DNA of 64,000 nt from Streptomyces abyssomicinicus (GCF_008974245.1 NZ_BBZI01000005.1:1536751-1600750); one strand, 5' to 3'; counted from the first letter of the stretch, positions 1-9,046 are shown. The notes: generated by a model from the letters alone, not told the origin. Numbers and translations: made by a program.

Positions 1-457
1 GGAACAGCACCACCACCGGGGGACCCACCTCGTCGTTGCCCAGCAGCACCGCGAGGAAGCCGGTCTCCAGCAGCAGCGACTCCCAGCCGAACGCGTACCA
101 GGTCTGCCCGATGTTGACGACCGACAGGTACAGCGCCCACGGCGCGAGCCACAGCAGCATCGAGGCCCACAGCGGCACCAGATCGCCCACCCCCGCCAGC
201 AGGGCCGCCGACACCGCGCACCCCGTCCAGGCGCAGGCCGCGAAGAGGCGGTCGGAGAAGCGCAGCCGGAACAGGCTCGGCGCCTGCCGCCAGTGCGTCC
301 GCTCCAGGAACCGCGGGGCCGGCGTCAGCCCCCGCTCGCCGATCAGCGGTCGGAACTGCAGCGCCGCGCAGAGGAAGGCCACCAGGTAGACGGCGGCCAG
401 ACCCCGCTGGAAGACCAGGCGGCCCGTCCAGTACTCCGGTGCGGTGAACCACTCCAC
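1..457 (-). CDS. Lipase maturation factor family membrane protein (5' part only)
   Basis: The gene reads leftward off the window edge, so only the N-terminal 152 residues are visible. They hold several hydrophobic segments and end with the stretch FGWESLLLETGFLAV, which is characteristic of lipase maturation factor (LMF1-like) proteins, multi-pass membrane proteins that in animals assist folding of lipases; the bacterial role is not established. The GTG start at 457 is chosen because a GGAAGGAG ribosome site lies about 10 bases upstream. It is divergent from the small secreted protein that follows. The family call rests on one well conserved stretch plus the membrane topology; the C-terminal half is outside the window. 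Confidence 0.8.
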   Translation of the reverse strand, partial: MEWFTAPEYWTGRLVFQRGLAAVYLVAFLCAALQFRPLIGERGLTPAPRFLERTHWRQAPSLFRLRFSDRLFAACAWTGCAVSAALLAGVGDLVPLWASMLLWLAPWALYLSVVNIGQTWYAFGWESLLLETGFLAVLLGNDEVGPPVVVLF

Positions 458-613
458 GACCCCGGCACTCCTTCCCGGCGGCCGCCGCGCCCTCGCGCGC
501 CGGTCGCCGTCCGTGACGCCCGCCCTCCGTTTGCGTGACCGTACCCCGCCGGGCAGACAATGGTCCGGGCAGACATGGGTGACGAAGTGCCCCGAACCGC
601 GTGGGAGGACACC

Positions 614-841
614 GTGCGCGCACCGATCAGAGCCGCCGTCGTGGCCTGCGCCGTACCGCTCGCCCTGCTCGGCGCCTCGCCGGCGGGGGAGCGCCCCGGC
701 GGGGCGGGCGCGGAGAAGGGGGCGCGGCCGGACGGCGGCGTCGTCGAGGGCGGCGCGGTCTCCGGGGTGACCTCCGGGCGGGTGGCCGTGGTGGACGCGG
801 ACAGCGTCTTCGGCAGCCCCACCGACGTCTTCGGTGACTGA
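614..841 (+). CDS. Small secreted protein, unknown function
   Basis: A 75-residue protein starting at GTG 614, preceded by GGGAGGA at a spacing of about 5 bases. Residues 1-22 look like a signal peptide: two arginines, a hydrophobic run (AAVVACAVPLALLG), then ASPA as a probable cleavage site. The mature part is about 50 residues, rich in Gly, Val and Asp, without cysteines. It sits between the divergent lipase maturation factor gene and the SpoIIE-type phosphatase gene. I recognise no family. An upstream ATG at 560 would add 18 residues but has no ribosome site. Confidence 0.55.
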   Translation: MRAPIRAAVVACAVPLALLGASPAGERPGGAGAEKGARPDGGVVEGGAVSGVTSGRVAVVDADSVFGSPTDVFGD

Positions 842-924
842 GCGCGCGTCCCGCCGGGCCCCGGGGAAGGCGGGGCGCGGAAGACGGGTCGAAGAAACGG
901 ACAAATCCTGGCAAAGTGGGCTCC

Positions 925-3021
925 ATGGCTGATGGGGACACCGTGGAGACCGCACTCCCGGAGGAGTGGCCCGACAGCCCGTTCCCGATCCTGGCGCTCA
1001 ACCGGATGGGCAGCTTCGAGTGGGACCTGGCCGCCGGCCGCTTCCACATGGACGCCCGGGCGCACGAGATCTTCGACCTCCGTCCCGAGGAGTTCGACGG
1101 CACCCCCGAGGCGCTGAGCCCCCGGGTCCCGACCGAGGAGGGCACCCGCCTCGACGAGGCGGTCACCCGCGCGATCAAGGAGGGCGACGAGAACTACGGC
1201 GCCTACTTCCGCGTCCGCCGCCGCGACGGAACCCTGCACTGGACCCACACCCAGGGCTACATCCGGCGCGACGACGACGGCCACGCCCGCCGGGTCTTCG
1301 GCATCGTCCGGGACGCCACCCAGGAGCTGAGGGAGAGCGAGGCACGGCTGGAACAGGCCGTCGAGGACGAGGCGCGCCGCCGCCAGACCGACGTCGTCCA
1401 GACCCTGACCGCCGCCCTCTCCGCCGCCCGCACCGTCCGCGACGTCTTCCGGGTGCTCGGCGAGGCCCACCAGCGGACCCCGCTGGGCGTCTCCCTGGTG
1501 GTGCTGGGCATGGTGCAGGGCGACCGCGTCGTCCTCGTCACCGAGGAGCCCCAGGAGGCCGTCCCCGGCACCCGCATCACCCGGCTGGACGAGCCCTACC
1601 CCATGAGCGAGGTGGTCCGCACGCTCAGTCCGCGCTACATCGAGTCGCCCAGGGAGTTCGCGGTCAACTACCCCCTGCTCTGGGAGCAGCTGGTCCCCCT
1701 CCAGATCACCTCGGCCGCCTACCTCCCGCTGATCGCCGAGGGCAAGGCGGTCGGCGCCGCCGGGCTGCTCTACAGCGGGCGCCGCGGCTTCACCCCGCAG
1801 GACCGCGCACTGCTCGGCGCGCTCGCCGGAAGCCTCGCCCAGAGCCTCCAGCGCGCCATGCTCTACGAGCAGCAGATGGACCTCGCGCAGGGCCTCCAGC
1901 AGGCCATGCTGCCCCGCACCATCCCCAGCGTCCCCGGCGCCGACATCGCCGTCCGCTACCGCTCGGCCGCCGCCGGACGTGACATCGGCGGCGACTGGTA
2001 CGACCTGATCCCGCTCCCCGGCGGCCGGGTCGGCGCCGTGATCGGCGACGTGCAGGGGCACGACACCCACGCCGCAGCCGTCATGGGCCAGCTGCGGATC
2101 GTGCTGCGCGCCTACGCCGCCGAGGGGCACACGCCGGGCACCGTCATGGCCCGGGCCTCCGTCTTCCTCCACGAGCTGGACACCGACCGGTTCGCCACCT
2201 GCCTGTACGCCGAGGTGGACCCCACCACCGGCGTGGTCAAGTTGGTGCGCGCCGGGCACCTCGACCCGATCCTGCGCGGCGGCGACGGTGCCTGCCGCCG
2301 CGTCCCCGTCGAGGGCGGCCTGCCGCTCGGCCTGTCCGCCGAGTTCGGCACCCTCACCTATCCGGTCACCACCTTCGAGCTGTCCACGTACCAGACCCTG
2401 GTGCTCTGCACGGACGGACTGGTCGAGCTTCCCGGTGACGACCTCTCCGTCGGCGTGCAGGACCTGATGGACGACATCTCCCGGGGCCCCGACGACGTCC
2501 GCGGCCTCGCCGACGCCCTGATCGAACGGGCCGACCGCAGGGGCGGGGACGACGACGTCGCCCTCCTGCTGCTGCGCCGCCGTGGCCCCGGACGGCAGCG
2601 GACCGGCGGGCAGCTCAGGCAGCAGGTCGTCCCAGGCGACCCGGACGCGCTGGCCGAGACCCGCCACATGATCCGGGCCGCGGTACGGGCGTGGGGCACC
2701 GTGGAGCGGGCCGACGAGATCGAGCTGGCCGCGGACGAGCTGATCACCAACGCCCTGATGCACACCGAGGGCTGCGCCACCGTCACCCTGCGGGTGATCC
2801 TGGGGCCGCAGCGGCTGCTGCGCATCGAGGTGGAGGACAGCTCCAGCGCCCTGCCGCACCGGCGGGACCCCGGCCCGGTGGGGATGAGCGGCCGCGGCCT
2901 CATGCTGGTCGACCTGCTGGCCGACAGCTGGGGCGTCGAGGCGCGCGGCGGCGGCAAGTGCGTGTGGTGCGAGTTCGTCATGACGTCGCCCGCCGCCGGG
3001 GACGGCCCGGGCGCCGGGTGA
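925..3021 (+). CDS. SpoIIE-type PP2C phosphatase with PAS, GAF and HATPase domains
   Basis: A 698-residue cytoplasmic signalling protein. In order: a PAS fold (about 20-135), a GAF domain (about 165-310), a SpoIIE/RsbU-type PP2C phosphatase (about 335-550, with GGDWYD at 353-358 and a GDVQGH metal-binding segment), and a C-terminal RsbW-like histidine-kinase ATPase domain (about 585-690, with ELAADELITNAL near 600). Proteins of this architecture are abundant in Streptomyces and are thought to control anti-sigma/anti-anti-sigma partner switches, dephosphorylating an STAS protein in response to a ligand sensed by PAS/GAF. No partner gene lies next to it. Two starts are possible, GTG 916 and ATG 925; neither has a strong ribosome site. 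Confidence 0.93.
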   Translation: MADGDTVETALPEEWPDSPFPILALNRMGSFEWDLAAGRFHMDARAHEIFDLRPEEFDGTPEALSPRVPTEEGTRLDEAVTRAIKEGDENYGAYFRVRRRDGTLHWTHTQGYIRRDDDGHARRVFGIVRDATQELRESEARLEQAVEDEARRRQTDVVQTLTAALSAARTVRDVFRVLGEAHQRTPLGVSLVVLGMVQGDRVVLVTEEPQEAVPGTRITRLDEPYPMSEVVRTLSPRYIESPREFAVNYPLLWEQLVPLQITSAAYLPLIAEGKAVGAAGLLYSGRRGFTPQDRALLGALAGSLAQSLQRAMLYEQQMDLAQGLQQAMLPRTIPSVPGADIAVRYRSAAAGRDIGGDWYDLIPLPGGRVGAVIGDVQGHDTHAAAVMGQLRIVLRAYAAEGHTPGTVMARASVFLHELDTDRFATCLYAEVDPTTGVVKLVRAGHLDPILRGGDGACRRVPVEGGLPLGLSAEFGTLTYPVTTFELSTYQTLVLCTDGLVELPGDDLSVGVQDLMDDISRGPDDVRGLADALIERADRRGGDDDVALLLLRRRGPGRQRTGGQLRQQVVPGDPDALAETRHMIRAAVRAWGTVERADEIELAADELITNALMHTEGCATVTLRVILGPQRLLRIEVEDSSSALPHRRDPGPVGMSGRGLMLVDLLADSWGVEARGGGKCVWCEFVMTSPAAGDGPGAG

Positions 3022-3100
3022 GCGGCGCCGTGGGGCGGGCCGGTGCCGGTGGGCGGCGCCGCCGGGGGCGGGCCGGAGCGTCCCGTGGCAGGCTGGGGGT

Positions 3101-3967
3101 ATGCCCGAGCTGCCGGAGGTGGAGGCCCTCAGGGACTTCCTCCAGGACCACCTGGTCGGGCGGGAGTTCGTCCGCGTGCTCCCGCTCGCCGTCAGCGTCC
3201 TGAAGACCTACGACCCCCCGCCCTCCGCCCTGGAGGGGCGGCGGGTGGCGGCCGTACGACGGCACGGCAAGTTCCTGGACGTCGCCACGGCCGACGAGGG
3301 ACCGCGGCTGGTGACCCACCTGGCCCGGGCCGGCTGGCTCCAGTGGCGCGACAGCGTCCCCGCCGCCCCGCCCCGCCCCGGCAAGGGCCCGCTCGCCCTG
3401 CGGGCGGTCCTGGACCACGGGCAGGGCTTCGACCTCACCGAGGCCGGCACCCAGAAGCGGCTCGCCGTGTACGTCGTCCAGGACCCCGCCGAGGTACCCG
3501 GCATCGCCCGGCTCGGCCCCGACCCGCTGGCCGTGGACTTCGACGAGGCGCGGTTCACCGCGCTGCTCGCGGGGGAGCGGCGGCAGCTCAAGGGCGCCCT
3601 GCGCGACCAGAGCCTGATCGCGGGCGTCGGCAACGCCTACAGCGACGAGATCCTGCACGCGGCCCGGATGTCCCCGTTCAAGCTCACCGGCTCGCTCACG
3701 CCCGAGGAGACCCACCGGCTCTACGAGGCGCTGCGCTCCACGCTCACCGAGGCGGTGGAACGCTCCCGCGGGGTGGCCGCGGGGCGGCTGAAGGCCGAGA
3801 AGCGGAGCGGGCTGCGGGTGCACGGCCGCACCGGGCAGCCCTGCCCGGTGTGCGGGGACACCGTCCGCGAGGTGTCGTTCGCCGACTCCTCGCTGCAGTA
3901 CTGCCCCACCTGCCAGACCGGCGGCCGCCCACTCGCCGACCGCCGCCTGTCCCGACTGCTCAAGTAG
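3101..3967 (+). CDS. Fpg/Nei family DNA glycosylase/AP lyase
   Basis: A 288-residue base-excision-repair enzyme. It begins MPELPEVEAL, so the catalytic Pro2 and Glu3 typical of Fpg/Nei are present after removal of Met1, and the HGKF segment supplies the conserved lysine. The C-terminus has a CPVC-x16-CPTC zinc finger (about 247-270). The family removes oxidised bases such as 8-oxoguanine or pyrimidine lesions and cleaves the resulting abasic site. It is more likely a second Fpg/Nei paralogue than the housekeeping MutM, which in Streptomyces lies beside rnc. It stands alone, downstream of the phosphatase and convergent with the next gene. Confidence 0.93.
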   Translation: MPELPEVEALRDFLQDHLVGREFVRVLPLAVSVLKTYDPPPSALEGRRVAAVRRHGKFLDVATADEGPRLVTHLARAGWLQWRDSVPAAPPRPGKGPLALRAVLDHGQGFDLTEAGTQKRLAVYVVQDPAEVPGIARLGPDPLAVDFDEARFTALLAGERRQLKGALRDQSLIAGVGNAYSDEILHAARMSPFKLTGSLTPEETHRLYEALRSTLTEAVERSRGVAAGRLKAEKRSGLRVHGRTGQPCPVCGDTVREVSFADSSLQYCPTCQTGGRPLADRRLSRLLK

Positions 3968-4076
3968 CCCGGCCCGTGCCCCGGGCCGGTGCGACCGCGG
4001 TGGCGGCCCGGCGGCCCGGCGATCCGGCGCGCGGATCTTCGCATGGTCCGGTCGACGGCCTTCCGCGGAGACGACG

Positions 4077-4895
4077 TCAGGCGTGACAGCGGAGCCGGAC
4101 GAGGATCGTGTCGCCGGGAAGGTCCGCGAGGTACGCGGCCTCGCCGCCGTGCCACGCGGGAGGCTCCGGCGGGTCGTGGGGGCACGTGTCCGGCTCGCAG
4201 AAGGCGTGGACGGCATCGGCGCCGCGCTCCAGCCACCAACCGTCCTCGGTGAGCACGTCCGTGCACGGCGGTCCCGACGCGGTGAGCTTGCCGATGTACT
4301 CGGCACGTGTCCCCTCGAACCCCATCACCGGGTGCTCCAGGGGACCGCTGGGTCCGACGAACTGCAGATGCCCCAGGCCCAGACTGAAGGGATGGTCGAG
4401 GTATGCCTTGATCAACGGCTGGTTCCGGTAGGCGGCGAGCATCTCGTCCCCCCACCGGTCACCGGGGAACGCGTCAGGATCGTTCCACCAGCGGTCGACG
4501 AACACCGCGAGGGGAATCGCCGGAGGATGGAGCGCCGACAGGCTGTGCCACAGGTCCCAGGACGCGGCGACCGCGCGCTCGGAGGCGAGAGCCGGCCGGG
4601 AGAAGTCGAGCAGGGCACGCGGTCCTCCGGCGCAGACGCCCGGGACACTGGGGAGGGGTGACCCGTCGGATCCAGGGTCGTCATGGACCAGCCGGGGATC
4701 GTCCCAGTATCCAGGGGCGACCGCGAAACCCCTGCCGGAGCTGCCTCCGGCGACACGTCGCGCGTCCCACATGCCGCGGTCCACGGGGTTGTCGTCCGTG
4801 TCCATGAAGAAGGGCGCGAGAGCCTTCGAGAGCGCCTCTTCCACATCGCCCGCGGCCTCCCCCGGCAGACATACCGTCACCCACAAGCCGGCCAT
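4077..4895 (-). CDS. Conserved hypothetical protein
   Basis: A 272-residue soluble protein starting at ATG 4895, with a GGGAGG ribosome site about 8 bases upstream; the frame is open further upstream but has no comparable start. There is no signal peptide or membrane segment. It is rich in Trp and Pro, and the C-terminal third carries two cysteines (CEPDTC) that might form a disulfide or bind metal. I recognise no domain. It is convergent with the DNA glycosylase gene and lies 206 bases downstream of another unknown minus-strand gene, so co-transcription is possible but not evident. Confidence 0.7.
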   Translation of the reverse strand: MAGLWVTVCLPGEAAGDVEEALSKALAPFFMDTDDNPVDRGMWDARRVAGGSSGRGFAVAPGYWDDPRLVHDDPGSDGSPLPSVPGVCAGGPRALLDFSRPALASERAVAASWDLWHSLSALHPPAIPLAVFVDRWWNDPDAFPGDRWGDEMLAAYRNQPLIKAYLDHPFSLGLGHLQFVGPSGPLEHPVMGFEGTRAEYIGKLTASGPPCTDVLTEDGWWLERGADAVHAFCEPDTCPHDPPEPPAWHGGEAAYLADLPGDTILVRLRCHA

Positions 4896-5101
4896 CCGCC
4901 CCGCCTCCCCACGTCGGTGAAGGGCATGATCGCACGCCGTGCACCACGTGTCGCGGCCGCGGAACAGGGCGCGGGAGGACCGGGGTCCGCCGCCGTGGGC
5001 GCCCGGTGGTCGCGTGCCTGGGTGGCGTGCCCGGGGACCGGGGCACGAGACCGGGGACCGCGGAGCCGGGTCCGCCGGCTCTCCGGGGGCTCCAGGACCG
5101 C

Positions 5102-5608
5102 TCAGAACAGGTGGATGGCCAGGTGGCCCAGTGGCAGGCCGAGCTGCCAGGCCGGGGTCCACCGCTGCGGGCCGTCCTCCCCGGGCACCGGACCGCCTCC
5201 GGGCACCGCGTCCAGGTCGGGAGCGAGCAGCTCGGTCTCCTCCAGCCAGCGCCAGGCGGCCAGGGCCAGCCGCAGATCCGGTCCCGGCCGGCCGCCGCCC
5301 GCGTCCGCCTCGGCGGTGAGCGCGGCCAGCCGGTCGCGGACCCAGTCCTGCCAGGGCTGGTCGTAGGCGGTCAGGGAACGCCAGGTCTCCAGCCGCGTCA
5401 CCACCTGGACCCCGCTCAGCTCGCCCTCCAGGTCGGAGAGGAACACCGTCAGGGCCAGCGCGTCACGCCCCGCCCGGTACTCGAACGAGGTCGGCGGCAT
5501 CAGGTCCCCCGACCGCAGCAGCTCGTCGGCGATGTACTCGGCGTACAGCCACGCCATCGGAACCGTCAGCCGGTCCGGCTCCGAGCGGTCGTGTCCTCTG
5601 GTCACCAT
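5102..5608 (-). CDS. Hypothetical protein downstream of an ECF sigma gene
   Basis: A 168-residue soluble protein starting at ATG 5608, preceded by GGAGGAAGG at a good spacing. It is acidic and mostly helical by eye, with many Leu, Ala and Trp residues, no membrane span and no cysteines. I recognise no family. It lies 134 bases downstream of an ECF sigma factor gene on the same strand. It does not look like an anti-sigma factor: there is no zinc-binding HxxxCxxC motif and no transmembrane helix. Confidence 0.7.
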   Translation of the reverse strand: MVTRGHDRSEPDRLTVPMAWLYAEYIADELLRSGDLMPPTSFEYRAGRDALALTVFLSDLEGELSGVQVVTRLETWRSLTAYDQPWQDWVRDRLAALTAEADAGGGRPGPDLRLALAAWRWLEETELLAPDLDAVPGGGPVPGEDGPQRWTPAWQLGLPLGHLAIHLF

Positions 5609-5742
5609 GTCTGCCTGCCTTCCTCCGGTGGACGCACCGCCGGACGGCCCCTTCCGTCCTGAACGGACCGATGGGAACAGCCGATTACTCAACCATGGTC
5701 ATCGGCAAGGCGCTTTAAGAAGGCTTGACCCGGCCGCCGGTT

Positions 5743-6288
5743 TCAACGCAGGTCCGGCGCGTAACCCGGCAGCACTCCGCGCAGGGCCCGCAACCCATAG
5801 TAGGCGCGGGACTTGACCGTTCCGGCCGGTATCCCCAGGGCGGCCGCCGCCTCCGCCACACTGGCACCCTGGAAGTACACCAGCACCAGCACGTCACGGT
5901 GCTCGGGCGAGAGCCGCCGTACGGCCTCCCGGACGTCCAGCATCGCCGCCGACCGGTCCGCGTGGTCCGCGCAGACCCGCGCGTTGTCCAGCACCGCGTC
6001 GCCCACCTCGGCGGGACGCGCCTGCCGGGCCCGGCGCGCGTCGATGGCCAGCCTGCGGGCCACCGTCAGCAGCCACGGGCGCACGGAGTCGAAGGTGTCG
6101 TCGTGCAGCGCGTCGGGGTTCTGCCAGGCCCGGACCAGCGTCTCCTGGACCAGGTCCTCGGCACGCTGCCGGTCGCCGTCGCACAGCCTGAGCAGCAGGG
6201 CGAACAGGGGCCGCCCGTGCTCGCGCTGGAGCCGGGCCAGCTCGTGCTCGGCGGTCGTTCCTCGGGTCATGATGGTTCCGGCCGTCAT
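5743..6288 (-). CDS. ECF-type RNA polymerase sigma factor
   Basis: A 181-residue sigma-70-family protein of the extracytoplasmic-function type. Region 2 covers about residues 15-85 (AEDLVQETLVRAWQN is the core-binding and -10-recognition part). Region 4 covers about 120-175, with a helix-turn-helix around SVAEAAAALGIPAGTVKSR that recognises the -35 element. No region 3 or C-terminal extension is visible. Start ATG 6288 has a GGGGTGG site about 8 bases upstream; ATG 6270 is an alternative. It is divergent from the polysaccharide deacetylase, a plausible cell-envelope target, but no anti-sigma gene is adjacent. Confidence 0.92.
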   Translation of the reverse strand: MTAGTIMTRGTTAEHELARLQREHGRPLFALLLRLCDGDRQRAEDLVQETLVRAWQNPDALHDDTFDSVRPWLLTVARRLAIDARRARQARPAEVGDAVLDNARVCADHADRSAAMLDVREAVRRLSPEHRDVLVLVYFQGASVAEAAAALGIPAGTVKSRAYYGLRALRGVLPGYAPDLR

Positions 6289-6498
6289 GGCCGTATGCCA
6301 CCCCACGCCGTGGCGGCGAAACAGTGGCCGTGCGCGGATCTGCGGCGGACGGTCGAACGCGTCGCCGAGCGGTGCGACGAACGGTCGTCCGGCGGCCTCC
6401 CCGACGACACGCCGGTCCCGTGCTCCGCAAGGGTGCAATCCCGCCACGCGACGCCCACCCGGGATGCGACGGCCGTTGGGCCGGGCGACTGATTAATC

Positions 6499-7386
6499 AT
6501 GAAAATGGACCGATTGCTCTCCCGCAGGGGCGCGTTGATCGCCGGGGCCTCGGCCTTCGCGGCCGCCGGCGCCTCGGGCCTCAGCTCCCTCCTCGCCCCC
6601 ACCGAGTCCCCGTCCGCCGGAGCCCCGGCCGCCGCGTCCGCGTCCGCCGAGGCCGCGTCGGGGGCCTCCGGCCGGGCCGCGGGCGCCCGCGGCGCCGCCC
6701 GTTCGCCCGTGTCGTCCTCCTACCGCCTGAGCCCGGTGGCCGGGTTCGCCCCGCCCGCCTCGAGGCCGGCCCGCACCCCGGTCCGTGACGAGCCGTTCCT
6801 CCGGGTCGGCGGCCTCGGCCGCACCGTCGTCCTCACCTTCGACGACGGCCCGGACCCCCGCTACACGCCGCAGGTCCTGCGCACCCTCCGCCAGCACCGG
6901 ATCCACGCCATGTTCTTCGTCTGCGGGAACATGGCCAAGGCCAACCCCGACCTCATCAGGCAGATGACCGACGAGGGCCATGTGGTCGGCAACCACACCT
7001 GGTCGCACCCGCTGCTCACCCAGCTCTCACGGTCCGCGGTGCGCGCCGAGATGGAACGCACCAGCGAGATCGTCGAGAAGTCCTGCGGGGCGCGCCCCGC
7101 CTGGTTCCGCGCCCCCTACGGCGCCTGGAACCGGGACGCCTACCGCTTCGGAGCGGAACTGGGCATGGAACCCATGGCCTGGACCGTCGACACCCTTGAC
7201 TGGCGCACCCCGGGCGCCGGAGCCATCGCCGCCACGGTCGAGAAGCAGGCGTCGCCCGGCGCCGTGGTGCTCTCCCACGACGCCGGCGGGAACCGCTCAC
7301 AGAGCGTCCAGGCGCTGCGGCGCTACCTGCCGAGGCTGCTGGACGAGGGCTACCACGTCGCCGTGCCCCGCCGCCGCCCGTTCTGA
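6499..7386 (+). CDS. Secreted polysaccharide deacetylase (NodB domain), Tat-type signal
   Basis: A 295-residue exported enzyme of carbohydrate esterase family 4. The N-terminus has a twin-arginine motif (SRRGAL, residues 8-13) followed by a hydrophobic stretch, so Tat export is likely; an Ala/Ser-rich linker follows to about residue 75. The NodB domain has TFDDGPDP (113-120, catalytic base and metal Asp), HTWSH (166-170, metal His), RAPYG, and a late LSHD. The enzyme should de-N-acetylate chitin oligomers or peptidoglycan. Start ATG 6499 is used; ATG 6505 is equally possible, and neither has a strong ribosome site. A strong hairpin follows the stop codon. Confidence 0.93.
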   Translation: MKMDRLLSRRGALIAGASAFAAAGASGLSSLLAPTESPSAGAPAAASASAEAASGASGRAAGARGAARSPVSSSYRLSPVAGFAPPASRPARTPVRDEPFLRVGGLGRTVVLTFDDGPDPRYTPQVLRTLRQHRIHAMFFVCGNMAKANPDLIRQMTDEGHVVGNHTWSHPLLTQLSRSAVRAEMERTSEIVEKSCGARPAWFRAPYGAWNRDAYRFGAELGMEPMAWTVDTLDWRTPGAGAIAATVEKQASPGAVVLSHDAGGNRSQSVQALRRYLPRLLDEGYHVAVPRRRPF

Positions 7387-7407
7387 GACGCGGGACGCGG
7401 ACGCGGA

Positions 7408-7459
7408 AAAGGCCGTCCGGTCCGCACGAGCCTCGGCTCGTACGGACCGGACGGCCTTT
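7408..7459. terminator. Bidirectional terminator hairpin
   Basis: Arms at 7408-7424 and 7443-7459 are a perfect 17-bp inverted repeat, with a further 6-bp pairing (7426-7431 with 7436-7441) inside the loop. The outer arms begin AAA and end TTT. It lies between the convergent deacetylase and sortase genes, so it probably ends both transcripts. Confidence 0.85.
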
Positions 7460-7523
7460 CGTCGTTCCGGCCCTTTCCGTTGTCCCGCTGTCCTGTTGTC
7501 CCGCTGTCCCGGTGACCCGGAAT

Positions 7524-8186
7524 TCAGTGGACCTCGACCATCCGGGCGAAGACCACCACGTTCCCCGCGTAGCCCTCCTGCGGGGAATAGCCGCCGCCAC
7601 AGGTGATGACCCGCAGTTCGGGCGTGCCGATGGAACCGTAGACACGCTCTCCGGGGAAATTGTTCTTGTCGTAGACCTCGATGCCGTAGATCTCGAAGAC
7701 GGCGAGCTTTCCGTCCTTGCGCAGCACCTCGATGCGGTTCCCCGGCTTCGTGGCGCCCAGGCCGTAGAAGACCGCCGGCCCCTGCGCGTTGTCGACGTGA
7801 CCCACCAGCACGGACGTGCCCTTCTCGCCGGGGGTCACCGCGCCGGTGAACCAGCCGGCCAGGTTGGGGTCCTCGGGCGGCGGTGCGGCCACCCAGCCGT
7901 CCGGGTCCAGACCCACCGGGACGATCGGGGCGTCGACCTGGATCGACTGGATCCGCACCCGGTCCACCTCGGAGTACGGCAGCGGCGCGGGCGCCCCGGG
8001 GAAGGCCTGGGGGCGGACCTGGGTGTCCGCGGCCGCCACCGAGGCGGGCTGCGGGGGACCGGTGTCGAACTCCCCCGAGCCGTTCCTGATGAGCGCGAGC
8101 CCGGTGAGGAGCACCAGCGCCATCACGCCCCAGGGCACACGCCGTCTGGGCCGCTCCTCCTCTTCCGCCAGTTCGGACGCAGACAT
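7524..8186 (-). CDS. Class F sortase
   Basis: A 220-residue membrane-anchored transpeptidase of the sortase E/F group. After a cytoplasmic, charged N-terminus there is one transmembrane helix (about 19-35), then a Pro/Ala linker and the sortase beta-barrel. The catalytic set is visible: His130 in VGHVDN, Cys196 in VITCGGG, and Arg215 in VVFARM. Sortases cleave a C-terminal sorting signal and attach proteins to the cell wall. ATG 8186 is preferred over ATG 8195 because the GAGGGG site is well spaced only for the inner start. Its divergent neighbour is a C-terminally anchored secreted protein. Confidence 0.93.
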   Translation of the reverse strand: MSASELAEEEERPRRRVPWGVMALVLLTGLALIRNGSGEFDTGPPQPASVAAADTQVRPQAFPGAPAPLPYSEVDRVRIQSIQVDAPIVPVGLDPDGWVAAPPPEDPNLAGWFTGAVTPGEKGTSVLVGHVDNAQGPAVFYGLGATKPGNRIEVLRKDGKLAVFEIYGIEVYDKNNFPGERVYGSIGTPELRVITCGGGYSPQEGYAGNVVVFARMVEVH

Positions 8187-8518
8187 TTTCGCCATTCCCC
8201 TCTCGACGCGGCCGTCGCCGTGTCTGTCGCGATATCAGAACGCTAAGCGGCGTGCGCGCAACCGGCATCGGGGCAAGGGCGAACGGGTGGCCGGAAATGC
8301 GGCGGTGCGCCATCCGAGTCGGTGCCGAAATAAATTTCCTGACACTCCGTGACCTGCGGTGATGGTGTTTTCCGGGTTTCCTGTCGGCGTGTCGGCTCAC
8401 CAGGACGGCGGACAGCCGAAATGCGGCCGGACAAGGGCGGTCCCAGGGTCTGAGTGGGAGGCGCTTTCTCGCCGATCGACCGGGGACGGGTCCCGGGGCG
8501 CCTTCCGCGGAGGAACAC
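8187..8518. other. Divergent intergenic region between the sortase and surface-protein genes
   Basis: These 332 bases contain no convincing gene. They must carry the promoters of both divergent genes. An AT-richer island at about 8325-8342 and a short GATATC palindrome at 8231-8236 are the only local features; I could not assign a -35/-10 pair with confidence. Confidence 0.4.
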
Positions 8519-9013
8519 ATGCGTACACGTGCCCTGGCGGTCTCGGCCGCCGCGTTCGCCGCCATCGGGCTCGCCGCCCCGACGGCCGGCGCCTGGTCGG
8601 ACCCGACCAGCATCTCGGTCAGCCCGAGCACCATCGCTCCCGGCGGGCAGCTGACCGTCACGGTGGAAGGCAGCGCCTGCCGGATGCCGGGCTCCACCGT
8701 GTCGTCGCCGGTCTTCCCGTCGACGCCGCTCACCCCGGCCAGCGGCAGCAGCAGCAGGTCCACGGCCACGGTGCGGGTCAACTCCAACGCCACCGCCGGA
8801 TCGCACAGCATCACCGCGCACTGCGGTGAGGGCAAGACCCTCACCCGGTCCAACGCGTTCACCGTCCTCGGCGGTGTCCGCGGTGGTCTGGGCGGCAGCT
8901 CCCTCACCGGGGCGACGCCCACCGACATCGCCATCGGCGGCGGGCTGGTCGCCGCCGCGGGTCTCGGCGGCGGCTTCTTCTGGATGCGCCGTCGCGCGGA
9001 GAGCCGTATCTGA
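8519..9013 (+). CDS. Secreted, C-terminally membrane-anchored protein beside the sortase
   Basis: A 164-residue exported protein with a GGAGGAA ribosome site. Residues 1-25 are a signal peptide ending in TAGA-W. Residues 26-120 are Ser/Thr-rich and resemble a single Ig-like beta domain with a cysteine pair (SACRMPG and HCGEG). A Gly-rich segment leads to a hydrophobic helix (about 138-157) followed by MRRRAESRI, a positively charged tail. This signal peptide, helix and basic-tail layout is that of a sortase substrate, but there is no LPxTG or LAxTG; TGATPTD lies just before the helix. It is divergent from the class F sortase gene. Confidence 0.75.
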   Translation: MRTRALAVSAAAFAAIGLAAPTAGAWSDPTSISVSPSTIAPGGQLTVTVEGSACRMPGSTVSSPVFPSTPLTPASGSSSRSTATVRVNSNATAGSHSITAHCGEGKTLTRSNAFTVLGGVRGGLGGSSLTGATPTDIAIGGGLVAAAGLGGGFFWMRRRAESRI

Positions 9014-9046
9014 TTCCTGTCCCGCGCTCCGGGGAACGTCGCACGC

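Noticed and set aside
343..2859. Very long open frame on the minus strand opposite the SpoIIE-type phosphatase
   Set aside because: It is a GC-driven shadow: composition is Gly/Ala/Val/Asp-rich without motifs, and the plus-strand frame holds clear PAS, GAF, PP2C and ATPase signatures. Similar shadows opposite sdhA (15318-17264) and the LuxR gene (56141-58972) were rejected for the same reason.
7481..7509. Two 13-bp direct repeats TGTCCCGCTGTCC, 16 bases apart, after the terminator
   Set aside because: Only two copies at the end of a sortase transcript; too little to call a functional repeat.
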